Assembly: GCA_016297535.1 (NCBI GenBank)
Contig: JAEDGL010000050.1
Location: forward strand, 1 to 14,999
Length of the DNA: 14,999 nucleotides
Direction: 5' to 3'
From: Clostridia bacterium
GTDB lineage: Bacteria; Bacillota; Clostridia; Christensenellales; Aristaeellaceae
The position numbers and the translations under genes are program-made. The notes beneath the pieces are model-generated. The model was not told where the DNA came from and did not search any database. It was given only the letters and a program-made list of their open reading frames with translations. This document shows, one piece after another, positions 1-6,873 of the stretch (the stretch's first letter is position 1; the number at the start of each line of letters is the position of its first letter).

Positions 1-26
1 TCCCGCCTTACTTGCACGGTTGTCAT
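1..26 (-). CDS. Start of a Prp-like ribosomal-processing protease gene (partial)
   Basis: The rplU stop codon TGA overlaps an ATG in the arrangement TGATG, the usual sign of translational coupling. The eight codons visible before the window edge read M-T-T-V-Q-V-R-R. In Firmicutes, the gene between rplU and rpmA is normally prp (ysxB), the cysteine protease that removes the N-terminal extension of ribosomal protein L27. Prp proteins start with a short beta strand of this general kind. The identification rests mainly on gene order, because only the N-terminus is visible and no catalytic residue is in view. A different small gene between L21 and L27 is possible. Confidence 0.5.
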
Positions 27-331
27 CAGCCGATAGAGGTGATCTCCACCTTGGTGTACTGCTGACGGTGACCGGCCTTGCGATGGTAGTTCTTCTTGCT
101 CTTGTACTTGAAGATGATGATCTTCTCGCCCTTTACCTGAGCCAGAACCTTGCCCTCCACCTTTGCGCCGGCAAGGGTGGGAGTGCCGATCTCAACGCCT
201 TCCTCGCTGCCCAGCATGAGGACATCGAAGCTGACCTTGCTGTCTACTTCCTGGTTGAGTTTCTCCACATAGATAACGTCCCCCTGGGACACACGATACT
301 GCTTGCCACCAGTCATGATTACGGCGTACAT
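26..331 (-). CDS. rplU: 50S ribosomal protein L21
   Basis: This 101-residue protein is the usual length for bacterial L21, which binds 23S rRNA in the large subunit. It opens with M-Y-A-V-I-M-T-G-G-K-Q-Y-R-V, the classic L21 start, and ends with the conserved basic stretch K-S-K-K-N-Y-H-R-K-A-G-H-R-Q plus a short beta-strand tail. I chose the start at 331 because a perfect AGGAGGTG lies at 339-346, just upstream. A longer in-frame start at 361 would add ten residues not found in the family and would place the ribosome binding site inside the gene. The stop overlaps the next start, so L21 and the following gene are probably translationally coupled in an rplU-prp-rpmA operon. Confidence 0.97.
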   Translation of the reverse strand: MYAVIMTGGKQYRVSQGDVIYVEKLNQEVDSKVSFDVLMLGSEEGVEIGTPTLAGAKVEGKVLAQVKGEKIIIFKYKSKKNYHRKAGHRQQYTKVEITSIG

Positions 332-419
332 GGCAAAGCACCTCCTAATGATACTCGCCAAGCGAATGGGTGGCGTTTTGGGCGCACTTGAAAACCCCGC
401 TTGAGCGGCTTACCGGGTA
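332..419 (-). promoter_or_regulatory. Structured 5' leader of rplU
   Basis: About 85 nt separate the predicted transcription start from the rplU start codon. Two short inverted repeats lie here on the minus strand: CCGC-TCAA-GCGG (397-408), followed by GGTTTT, and CGCCA-N10-TGGCG (356-375), just upstream of the ribosome binding site. Firmicutes are known to carry an L21 leader RNA in this position, thought to give feedback control. The stems here are short (4 and 5 bp), so identity with that family is inferred from position only. Confidence 0.4.
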
Positions 420-448
420 ACGATACCATAAAAAGTGTGCTGTGTCAA
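420..448 (-). promoter_or_regulatory. Sigma-A type promoter of rplU
   Basis: On the minus strand a perfect -35 box TTGACA (443-448) is followed after 17 bp by TATCGT (420-425), which matches the -10 consensus at four of six positions. Transcription would begin about 80 nt upstream of rplU. The promoter lies in the 151-bp gap between the Hsp70-like gene and rplU, so rplU can be expressed independently of the upstream operon. Confidence 0.75.
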
Positions 449-482
449 GCACTGCGGGCATTTTTTACGCCTTTTTCCGGCC

Positions 483-2369
483 TTATTCGATGGGAATTTC
501 CGCCGCCTGGGCAATGGCATACACATGGGCGCTGAACGCTCTGGAAAAACCGTCCGAAAGCTGCCTGCGGAAATCGGAATCCTCGGGGGAGATGGCATCC
601 AGAAGCTTTTTTTGCATGTCACGGCGGTTTTGCTGGCTGCGAAGGCGGCTTTCCACGGGAAGCCTGCGAAGCAAAAGCGGCAGATCGGCCTTTTTGAGCA
701 GATCGGAAAGCGCCGTCCAGCCAAGCAGCGAGGCCACCGCGCCGATCACCGCGCCTGCCAGAAAGCCCAGCGGCCCCGCGGCAACCAGCGATATCCCGCT
801 GCCGCCGCAAAGGAGACCCGTGATCACGCTAACCACGGCGCCAAGCAGCGTGCCCATGGCGGGCAGGCCCGCCCAGCCGGCGGCGTTGACGGCCACATGC
901 CCCGCGCCGGAGGCGGTCAGGTTCAGCTTCATCTGCCGGCGGGGCACCTCGTAGCGGTCGCAGATGGGGTCGATCAGGGCCTGCAGCTCTGCCGTCAGTC
1001 CTTCCAACCAGGTTTCCACGGCGGGAGCCAGCGCCTCCTGCGCCATGGGGGAAGCCAGCACGCGCTCCATGCGCGCGGTCAGCTGCTCCTCAAGCTGCTC
1101 AAGCGTGCGGATGCCGCCGCGCTTCCATTGCTCCAGCAGGGGCAGTACGGCCTCGTCAATCAGCAAATCCGATAAAATGCCCGCAACGGAGGGCAAAAGC
1201 GAAGGCATGGCCCGGTTTGCAATCACGGCGATCCGCTCCGGAGTCACCTCTTTCTGGATCGCCTCCCGGAAGGCGCGCAGGTTATCATCCACCCAGCCTG
1301 CGTAGGCAAGCCCTTTGGCAATGGAAAACTCCGGCTCCGGGCAGCTGATGATGACCGCGTTTTCAAAGCTTTCCTGGCACAGCTCCCGAAAAAAGGGCAT
1401 GCGGGAGGCTCCGCCGGTCAGCAGCAGCAGCCTGGGCGAGCGCTGCGCTGTCAGCCGCGCCGCATTTTGCAGGGAATGGCGGACGGCCTGCGTGAAGGAC
1501 TGGCCGTTCAGCTCCGGCAGGGGGGAAGCGGTCAGGCGCTGCGCCAGGTCGTTGTTCATTTCCAGCATCAGCTTCTGCACGCCGTCGTAGCAGATTCGGA
1601 TGGTTTTCTTAACCACGGGAGCGGTTTCGCAAGCAAGGCGCGTAAAGTATTCCTCCTTTACGCGGCGTGCCTCGATTTCACAGTAGCTGTACCAGCTGCG
1701 GCATTCTTCAAAGACGGCTTCAATCTGCCTGCGCTCGCGGCTGGCTTCCACTGCGGTTCGCAAAAGCGCCGCATCCAGAATACCGCCGCCCAGCGCGGTT
1801 TCGCCAAAGGTGCCTATGCCGGTTTCGCGACCGTCCACAATGTAGGCGTAATCCAGCGTGGAGCTGCCCATGTCCGCCACCAGCGCGCTCTCGTTCAGAA
1901 TATCCATGTCCAGCGCCACGGTGTGCGCATATTTGGCGTACAAAAACGCCGCGCGGGATTCGGAAATCACTTGTGGCTGGCGAACGCCGGCTTTCAGGAG
2001 CAGCTCGCGGTAGCGGGCGCGCGCAGCGGCGTCCCATCCGGCGGGACAGCCGACGATAAACTGATCGTCGCCCGAAAAGGCCCCGCTGTTGATGAGATCG
2101 CGCAGAACGCCCCGTACAAAGCGCACCACATCCTCGTGGCTGGCGGGATCGGTGGTAAAGCGGCTTTTGAAGCGCACACTCAGCTGATCGGCCAGCGCAT
2201 CCGTATAGGCGCGTTCGCCGATGACGATTTCGCCGCTTCGCATGCCAACGGCGCTGAGCAGGCTGCGAACGCCGCACAGGGGCAGCACAACCGGCTCGAT
2301 CAGGCTGCCCTGTTCAAACGCGGCAACGGCGCTTTCGCCGTCGCCCATATCAAACCCGATGTATCGCAT
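483..2369 (-). CDS. Hsp70-like ATPase with C-terminal membrane hairpin
   Basis: The 628-residue protein has an Hsp70/actin-fold ATPase domain over about residues 1-360. Visible motifs are phosphate-1 G-F-D-M-G-D-G (5-11), phosphate-2 V-A-D-M-G-S-S-T-L-D-Y (164-174) and the adenosine motif L-L-L-L-T-G-G-A-S-R-M-P-F-F (314-327). The beta-sandwich substrate-binding domain of DnaK is absent. In its place are a helical region (about 365-480) and two glycine- and alanine-rich hydrophobic segments (about 505-525 and 527-550) that look like a membrane hairpin, followed by a charged helical tail. A ribosome binding site AAAGGAG precedes the ATG. It lies 14 bp downstream of a membrane protein gene, its likely partner. 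The ATPase fold is secure; the cellular role is unknown. It should not be called DnaK. Confidence 0.85.
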   Translation of the reverse strand: MRYIGFDMGDGESAVAAFEQGSLIEPVVLPLCGVRSLLSAVGMRSGEIVIGERAYTDALADQLSVRFKSRFTTDPASHEDVVRFVRGVLRDLINSGAFSGDDQFIVGCPAGWDAAARARYRELLLKAGVRQPQVISESRAAFLYAKYAHTVALDMDILNESALVADMGSSTLDYAYIVDGRETGIGTFGETALGGGILDAALLRTAVEASRERRQIEAVFEECRSWYSYCEIEARRVKEEYFTRLACETAPVVKKTIRICYDGVQKLMLEMNNDLAQRLTASPLPELNGQSFTQAVRHSLQNAARLTAQRSPRLLLLTGGASRMPFFRELCQESFENAVIISCPEPEFSIAKGLAYAGWVDDNLRAFREAIQKEVTPERIAVIANRAMPSLLPSVAGILSDLLIDEAVLPLLEQWKRGGIRTLEQLEEQLTARMERVLASPMAQEALAPAVETWLEGLTAELQALIDPICDRYEVPRRQMKLNLTASGAGHVAVNAAGWAGLPAMGTLLGAVVSVITGLLCGGSGISLVAAGPLGFLAGAVIGAVASLLGWTALSDLLKKADLPLLLRRLPVESRLRSQQNRRDMQKKLLDAISPEDSDFRRQLSDGFSRAFSAHVYAIAQAAEIPIE

Positions 2370-2383
2370 GGTATCTCCTTTTG

Positions 2384-3223
2384 TCAGGCTGCGTCAATGC
2401 GCACGGCGGCCGTGCCGCGCCTGAGCAGCTGCTGGTCCCGCACGGACACGATGGCCGGGCTCAGCGTGCGGGTAACCGTTTTGCTGGGCAGGGCGTTAAA
2501 CAGACGGCTGCTTTCCTCGTCGTAATCCAGCGCCTGCAGCCCCAGCCGTTCAAGCAGGCGGCGCGCGGCCTCCTCTGCGGGGGCGCGGCCGGCTTCGTCA
2601 CAATCGTACAGGGCTTCCATCAAATCGGCCGCGCGGGAAAGGGTGATGGCGTCGGCGCTTTCCGCACCCCCGCGCGCCTGATCATTCAAATAGGAAAAAT
2701 CGCTGAGGTAACGGTCCATTGCGCGCAGCTGTGCGTCAAGCACCGCAAACAGCCGCTCAATATCCACCGTGACGGTAGCTCGCACCTCATCCTGCGGCAG
2801 GATGGAGGCGGCGCTCCTGCGCTCGCTGATCAGTGCGCACAGGCCCACAGCAAGCGCGGCTACGCACAGCCCCAGGGAAATCCAACGTCTTTTCAGCGCA
2901 CAAAGCATGGCCAGGCCTGCCAGCAGCGCACCCGCGACAGACCAGAGCGATTTGCTTTTGGCTTTGGAAAGCCCGCTTTTCTGCGCAACCCAGATTTGCG
3001 CCGTGCCATGCGCCTCCAGCAGGCCCAAGGCGCTTTTCAGGCAACCCATCAGCACCGCCGCCTGCTGCCGGAGCAGGTCGTCATCCAGCTCGGCAAGGGC
3101 GTTGTGCTCGGTTTGCAAAAGCGCGTGACGCACCTGCCCGGTTATTTCTGCTGCGCTCATGGTTTCGGCAAGGGAGGGGCGCAGCTTGTCCCTCTGCTCC
3201 TGCCAGTGCTGAAAGATACTCAT
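2384..3223 (-). CDS. Two-span membrane protein, possibly GrpE-like at its C-terminus
   Basis: The 279-residue protein has a charged helical N-terminal part (1-80), two adjacent membrane spans (about 93-112 and 115-133) joined by K-R-R-W, and a soluble C-terminal part (140-279). Both soluble parts should face the cytoplasm. The C-terminal part starts with a long amphipathic helix (about 150-185) and ends with P-S-K-T-V-T-R-T-L-S-P-A-I-V (246-259) and L-L-R-R-G-T-A-A-V. That order faintly recalls the beta domain of GrpE, where a conserved proline-alanine-valine follows a glycine-rich turn. It sits directly upstream of the Hsp70-like gene, which makes an exchange-factor or anchor role plausible. 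The resemblance was judged by eye; a protein of unknown function is the safe call. The ribosome binding site GAGGAAG overlaps the end of the upstream gene. Confidence 0.7.
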   Translation of the reverse strand: MSIFQHWQEQRDKLRPSLAETMSAAEITGQVRHALLQTEHNALAELDDDLLRQQAAVLMGCLKSALGLLEAHGTAQIWVAQKSGLSKAKSKSLWSVAGALLAGLAMLCALKRRWISLGLCVAALAVGLCALISERRSAASILPQDEVRATVTVDIERLFAVLDAQLRAMDRYLSDFSYLNDQARGGAESADAITLSRAADLMEALYDCDEAGRAPAEEAARRLLERLGLQALDYDEESSRLFNALPSKTVTRTLSPAIVSVRDQQLLRRGTAAVRIDAA

Positions 3224-3232
3224 ATTGCTTCC

Positions 3233-3940
3233 TCAAAGGCGCGAAAGCTCGCGCAGTTCCTCCTGGGTCAGCTCGCGCCACATGCCGCGGGGCAGGTCGC
3301 CCAGCTTGAGCGGGCCAAAACGGATACGGCGCAGCATCACCACCTGATGCCCCACCTGCTCCACCATTTTGCGCACCTGACGGTTGCGTCCCTCATGGAT
3401 GGTGATGAGCACATCGGTATACAGCCCTTTGGCGGCAAGAATTTTGACCTTTGCGCGGGCGGTTTTGCGGCCGTCCACCATTACCCCGGCTTCCAGACGG
3501 CGGGCTTCCTGCGGGGTAAGCTCGTTGGATACGCGCGCCAGGTAGGTTTTTTCCACCTCCATGGAGGGATGCAGCATGCGCTCGGTCAGGTCGCCGTCGT
3601 TGGTCAGCAGCAGAAGGCCCTCGCTGTCGTAATCCAGCCGTCCGACCGGGTACAGCCTGAAAGGATAATCGCGAAAACGGTCCAGCACCGTTGGGCGGCC
3701 CTCGGGATCGCTGGCGGTGGTCACCTCGCCTGCGGGTTTGTGGTACATAATGTATTTCTTTTCCGGCTCAGGGGTGATGGGCCTGCCGTCCACGCGGATG
3801 TCCTGCCCGATTTCCACCTGCACGCCCATTTCGGTAATCACCTGGCCATCGACGCTTACGCGGCCGCCGGCGATCATTTTTTCCGCGCTGCGGCGGGACG
3901 CTACGCCGCTGATTGCCAGATATTTCTGCAAACGCATCAT
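3233..3940 (-). CDS. Pseudouridine synthase, RsuA/RluB/RluE/RluF family
   Basis: The 235-residue protein isomerises uridine to pseudouridine in rRNA; the exact target is unclear. An N-terminal S4 RNA-binding domain (about 2-48, L-Q-K-Y-L-A-I-S-G-V-A-S-R-R) leads into the catalytic domain with the family motif G-R-L-D-Y-D-S-E-G-L-L-L-L-T-N-D-G (100-116), where D103 is the catalytic aspartate. The length suits RluB in Gram-positive bacteria, which modifies 23S rRNA in helix 89. Two adjacent ATG codons (3940 and 3937) are possible starts; AAGGAGGC upstream serves both. It is the first gene of an operon with the membrane protein and the Hsp70-like ATPase: only 9 bp separate it from the next start. 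Confidence 0.93.
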   Translation of the reverse strand: MMRLQKYLAISGVASRRSAEKMIAGGRVSVDGQVITEMGVQVEIGQDIRVDGRPITPEPEKKYIMYHKPAGEVTTASDPEGRPTVLDRFRDYPFRLYPVGRLDYDSEGLLLLTNDGDLTERMLHPSMEVEKTYLARVSNELTPQEARRLEAGVMVDGRKTARAKVKILAAKGLYTDVLITIHEGRNRQVRKMVEQVGHQVVMLRRIRFGPLKLGDLPRGMWRELTQEELRELSRL

Positions 3941-3965
3941 TGGTTATGCCTCCTTGTATGTGCTA

Positions 3966-3994
3966 AGCATAGCAGAATCGCGCGGGATTGGCAA
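3966..3994 (-). promoter_or_regulatory. Promoter of the pseudouridine synthase-Hsp70-like operon
   Basis: On the minus strand TTGCCA (3989-3994), a five-of-six match to the -35 consensus, is followed after 17 bp by TATGCT (3966-3971). The TGC just upstream makes an extended -10 element. It is the only promoter-like match I found ahead of the three genes that run down to position 483. Confidence 0.65.
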
Positions 3995-4064
3995 GTGAAC
4001 CGTGCAAACTCAGCAAATTCTAAGATTGCTTTTGGAAAATCCTCAAGCAAGCGGGCGCAATCTG

Positions 4065-4073
4065 TGTTATGAT
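4065..4073 (+). promoter_or_regulatory. Extended -10 promoter of the DUF4342-type/two-component operon
   Basis: TGTTATGAT contains a TG-n element joined to the -10 hexamer TATGAT (4068-4073). No good -35 box lies at the expected distance, which is tolerated for extended -10 promoters. The predicted start is near 4080, leaving a leader of about 50 nt. It is divergent from the promoter at 3966-3994. Confidence 0.5.
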
Positions 4074-4128
4074 ACAGTTGCCGCAAAGGAAGAGCGGCGT
4101 ACGTAAATTGTTTGATGGAGGGAAATCC

Positions 4129-4740
4129 ATGGCCAAATATACCATTGAGGACATCGAAATTTTGCGGCAGAAGAGCGGCATTTCCTACGAGGAGGCCGTC
4201 AACCTGCTGGAGTATCACAACGGCAGCCTTGCCCGCGCACTGGTTGATCTGGAAAAAAACGGAAGGCTGCGCAGCGAAGGCGGCAAAGCACCCCGCAAAA
4301 CAGGCTGGAAGGGGTTGTTTGATTTTCTCTTCCGCCTTCGGCTGACGGTCAAAAAGAACGAAACGACGATCGTCAATCTCAGCTCCCTGTTTATTCTGCT
4401 GGTGCTGGGAACCGCGCCGCATATCTGCGTGATCGGCCTCATTGTTTCGCTTGTGCTTGGTTACCGTATTTCCGTTGATCGCGACAGCGCCGAGTTTGCC
4501 AACGATCATTTTGACGATATGGTTAAAAATGCAAAAACCAATGTGCAAAACACCGTTAGCAGCTTTGCCCAGCAGCTGTCGGGCGAGCAGCCGCAGGCGG
4601 AGCCTTCGCCGGAACCCTCCAAGCCCCGCACCGAAAGCGCCGCAAGCGGCACCCGGCCGGTCAACGTGCAGTTTCCCGATGGCGGAAGCGTGGATGTGCG
4701 CGACGACGGCGACGGTTATCACGAGGCGGATATCCGCTGA
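4129..4740 (+). CDS. UBA-like domain membrane protein (DUF4342 type)
   Basis: The 203-residue protein starts with a small three-helix UBA-like domain (about 3-44): a helix with I-E-D-I-E-I-L-R-Q-K-S-G-I-S-Y-E-E-A and then L-E-Y-H-N-G-S-L-A-R-A-L-V-D-L. This pattern is shared with the N-terminus of elongation factor Ts and with DUF4342 proteins. A basic linker (52-77) precedes a hydrophobic region with one long or two short membrane spans (about 84-112), then a helical stretch, a proline- and glutamate-rich linker and an acidic tail with P-V-N-V-Q-F-P-D-G-G. I chose the start at 4129 because GGAGGG (4117-4122) lies six bases upstream; a longer frame from 4069 would begin inside the promoter. 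It is 14 bp ahead of the response regulator gene, so it may be an accessory of that sensor system. Its function is unknown. Confidence 0.8.
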   Translation: MAKYTIEDIEILRQKSGISYEEAVNLLEYHNGSLARALVDLEKNGRLRSEGGKAPRKTGWKGLFDFLFRLRLTVKKNETTIVNLSSLFILLVLGTAPHICVIGLIVSLVLGYRISVDRDSAEFANDHFDDMVKNAKTNVQNTVSSFAQQLSGEQPQAEPSPEPSKPRTESAASGTRPVNVQFPDGGSVDVRDDGDGYHEADIR

Positions 4741-4754
4741 GAAAGGAGCATCCC

Positions 4755-5435
4755 ATGAGCAAAATCCTGATTGTGGAAGACGAAGTGAAAATTGCGCGCT
4801 TTGTAACGCTGGAGCTGGAGCATGAGGGCTACGAGGTGCAATCGGCGCACGACGGCCGCAGCGGGTTGCAGCTGTGCGAAAGCTGGCAGCCGGATCTGAT
4901 GATTCTGGATCTGATGCTGCCCCAGCTAAGCGGCATCGAGGTATGCCGCCGCATCCGCCAGACCAGCGATGTGCCCATCATCATGCTTACCGCCAAGGAC
5001 GATGTAAGCGACAAGGTGATGGGGCTGGATATGGGCGCGGATGATTATATGACCAAGCCCTTCGCCATCGAGGAGCTGCTGGCCCGCATCCGCGTCAACC
5101 TAAAAAAGCACCGGTTGGACCGCGCGCAGGAGGAAGGGGCGCGCAGCGTAGGCCAGCTGCATATCGATCCCGCCAGCTACAGCGCCGGGTACGGGGATAC
5201 GCCCATTACCCTGACCAAAAAGGAGTTTGATCTGCTCAACTACCTGTGGCAGCACGAGGGCAAGGCCGTTACCCGCGATGAACTGCTCAACAATGTCTGG
5301 GGCTACGAGTTTACGGGAGACACCAACATTGTGGATGTGTACATCCGCTACCTCCGGCAGAAGATTGACGATAAGTTTGGCATCAAAACCATACATACCA
5401 TCCGGGCAGTGGGGTATATGTTCCGTTATGAGTAA
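4755..5435 (+). CDS. OmpR/PhoB-family DNA-binding response regulator
   Basis: This 226-residue cytoplasmic protein has a receiver domain (1-115) with acidic pocket residues E8 and D9, phosphoacceptor D52 (in I-L-D-L-M-L-P), T79 and K101 (in T-K-P-F). A winged-helix DNA-binding domain follows (about 130-226), with L-T-K-K-E-F-D-L-L and the recognition region V-D-V-Y-I-R-Y-L-R-Q-K-I-D-D and ending in R-A-V-G-Y-M-F-R. All key residues are present, so phosphorylation by the next gene's kinase should control DNA binding. The ribosome binding site AAAGGAG lies 7-8 bases before the ATG. The last codons overlap the kinase start by 8 bp. The regulated genes cannot be read from the sequence. Confidence 0.96.
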   Translation: MSKILIVEDEVKIARFVTLELEHEGYEVQSAHDGRSGLQLCESWQPDLMILDLMLPQLSGIEVCRRIRQTSDVPIIMLTAKDDVSDKVMGLDMGADDYMTKPFAIEELLARIRVNLKKHRLDRAQEEGARSVGQLHIDPASYSAGYGDTPITLTKKEFDLLNYLWQHEGKAVTRDELLNNVWGYEFTGDTNIVDVYIRYLRQKIDDKFGIKTIHTIRAVGYMFRYE

Positions 5436-6873
5436 GCAGCAGAAAAATCCTCCGCAGGACGGAGGAAAGCGGGCAGAATCCTGGATCAACCTCCTGTCCG
5501 CGTGGATGCATGGCTGGCTGGTAAAGGGTATGAGCAATCTTCGGCTGTCGCTTACGCTGAGAATTGCGCTTCATTACGCGGGACAGCTTTTGAAAACCAC
5601 CCTTCCCACCCTGCTTGCACTGCTGCTGGTTCTATGCGCAGCGGAAGTTCAAATGGCCATGGAGGCCATGGATGATCTCGGGGCTGATTTTCCCGAAAAC
5701 AATCTGGAGTATACAGCCGTCCAGCTGACAGGACAGCCGTTTGCGCAGGCCTGGATGCTGGAAGAACCCATTGAGCCGGGTCTTCCCGGATTTGCGCAAA
5801 AAATGGGAAGGCTGTTTTCCCGCTGGCAGGATTACGACGAGCCCTGCGTGGTGCTCTATCGCGAAACCATGGCGGGCAGCCTGGTAGCAGCGTACCGGGT
5901 GGGCAGGCTTTGCTACACGCTGAGCATTGTTTTCTGGGCAGTGCTGTGCCTGGATTTGTACCGCGTGGTGGTTTTTATCAACCGCCGGCACCGCCTCAAC
6001 CGCGTGGTGGTCAAGCCCATTACCGATATGGCCGAAAAGGCAGCCACCCTCAGCGCCAATAATCTGAGCGACCGCATCAGCGTAGAGGGCGCCAAAAACG
6101 AGCTCAAGGATCTGGCCATGGTCATCAACGGCATGCTGGACCGCATCGAGGTAAGCTACAACAGCCAGAAGCAGTTTGTCAGCGACGCCTCCCACGAGCT
6201 GCGTACCCCCATCGCCGTCATTCAGGGCTATGTAAACATGCTGCAGCGCTGGGGCAAAACCGACAAGGACGTGCTGGATGAGGGCATCAGCGCCATCGAG
6301 CAGGAGGCGGCCAGCATGAAGGAGCTGGTGGAACGCCTGCTCTTCCTGGCCCGCCATGATAAAAAGACGCTCATGCTGGAAGTGGAAAGCTTTGATCCGC
6401 TGGAGGTGATGAGCGAAATCCACCGCGAAGCAAAGATGCTTTCGGACAAGCACCGTTTTGAGCTGTCGCCCGCGCAGAACTCGCGCATCAACGGCGACAA
6501 GGATATGATCAAGCAGCTCATGCGCATCCTTCTGGACAATGCCATCAAGTACACGCCTGCTGGCGGCAGCATCACGCTTGGCGTAAGGCAGGAAAAAAAC
6601 AACTGTGTGCTGAGCGTAACGGATACGGGCGCGGGCATTTCCGCCGAGGAGCTGCCCAAAGTGTTCGACCGCTTCTACCGCTGCGACGAGGCGCGCAAAT
6701 CCCAGACCAGCGGTCACGGGCTGGGGTTGAGCATTGCCAGAATCATCGTATCGGCCCACGGCGGTCAGCTCAAGGTGCGCAGCAAGGTGGGGGTGGGTAC
6801 CACGTTCTCGGTGCTGCTGCCCATGGAAAAGTCATCCTCCTTCATTGGTGGGGAAACCACATTTCCCCGCTGA
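5428..6873 (+). CDS. Sensor histidine kinase with HAMP domain
   Basis: The 481-residue membrane kinase has a first span at about 57-74, an extracytoplasmic sensor of about 85 residues with no recognisable domain, a second span at about 161-184, and a HAMP linker (about 185-240). The dimerisation domain carries the phosphorylated H256 in V-S-D-A-S-H-E-L-R-T-P. The ATPase domain has the N box L-L-D-N-A-I-K-Y-T-P, the G1 box D-T-G-A-G-I-S, the F box F-D-R-F-Y-R and the G2 box G-H-G-L-G-L-S-I-A. I chose the ATG at 5428, which overlaps the regulator stop, because it gives translational coupling and a normal architecture; the open frame further upstream only shadows the regulator gene. The first 50 residues before the membrane are unusually long and basic. 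The 3' end overlaps the convergent capA-family gene by 32 bp. Confidence 0.95.
   Translation: MSKQQKNPPQDGGKRAESWINLLSAWMHGWLVKGMSNLRLSLTLRIALHYAGQLLKTTLPTLLALLLVLCAAEVQMAMEAMDDLGADFPENNLEYTAVQLTGQPFAQAWMLEEPIEPGLPGFAQKMGRLFSRWQDYDEPCVVLYRETMAGSLVAAYRVGRLCYTLSIVFWAVLCLDLYRVVVFINRRHRLNRVVVKPITDMAEKAATLSANNLSDRISVEGAKNELKDLAMVINGMLDRIEVSYNSQKQFVSDASHELRTPIAVIQGYVNMLQRWGKTDKDVLDEGISAIEQEAASMKELVERLLFLARHDKKTLMLEVESFDPLEVMSEIHREAKMLSDKHRFELSPAQNSRINGDKDMIKQLMRILLDNAIKYTPAGGSITLGVRQEKNNCVLSVTDTGAGISAEELPKVFDRFYRCDEARKSQTSGHGLGLSIARIIVSAHGGQLKVRSKVGVGTTFSVLLPMEKSSSFIGGETTFPR

Noticed and set aside
449..482. A terminator for the Hsp70-like operon just after its stop.
   Set aside because: Only a weak GGCGT/ATGCC stem is visible and no T tract follows on the minus strand; the operon may read into rplU or end by another route.
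2381..4072. A 563-codon open frame on the plus strand opposite the operon.
   Set aside because: It lies entirely antisense to three recognisable genes, has no matching domain, and its composition (many His, Gln, Ala) is what reverse-strand reading of GC-rich genes gives.
5632..6759. A 375-codon minus-strand frame opposite the histidine kinase.
   Set aside because: All kinase motifs are on the plus strand; the antisense protein shows no domain and no ribosome binding site.
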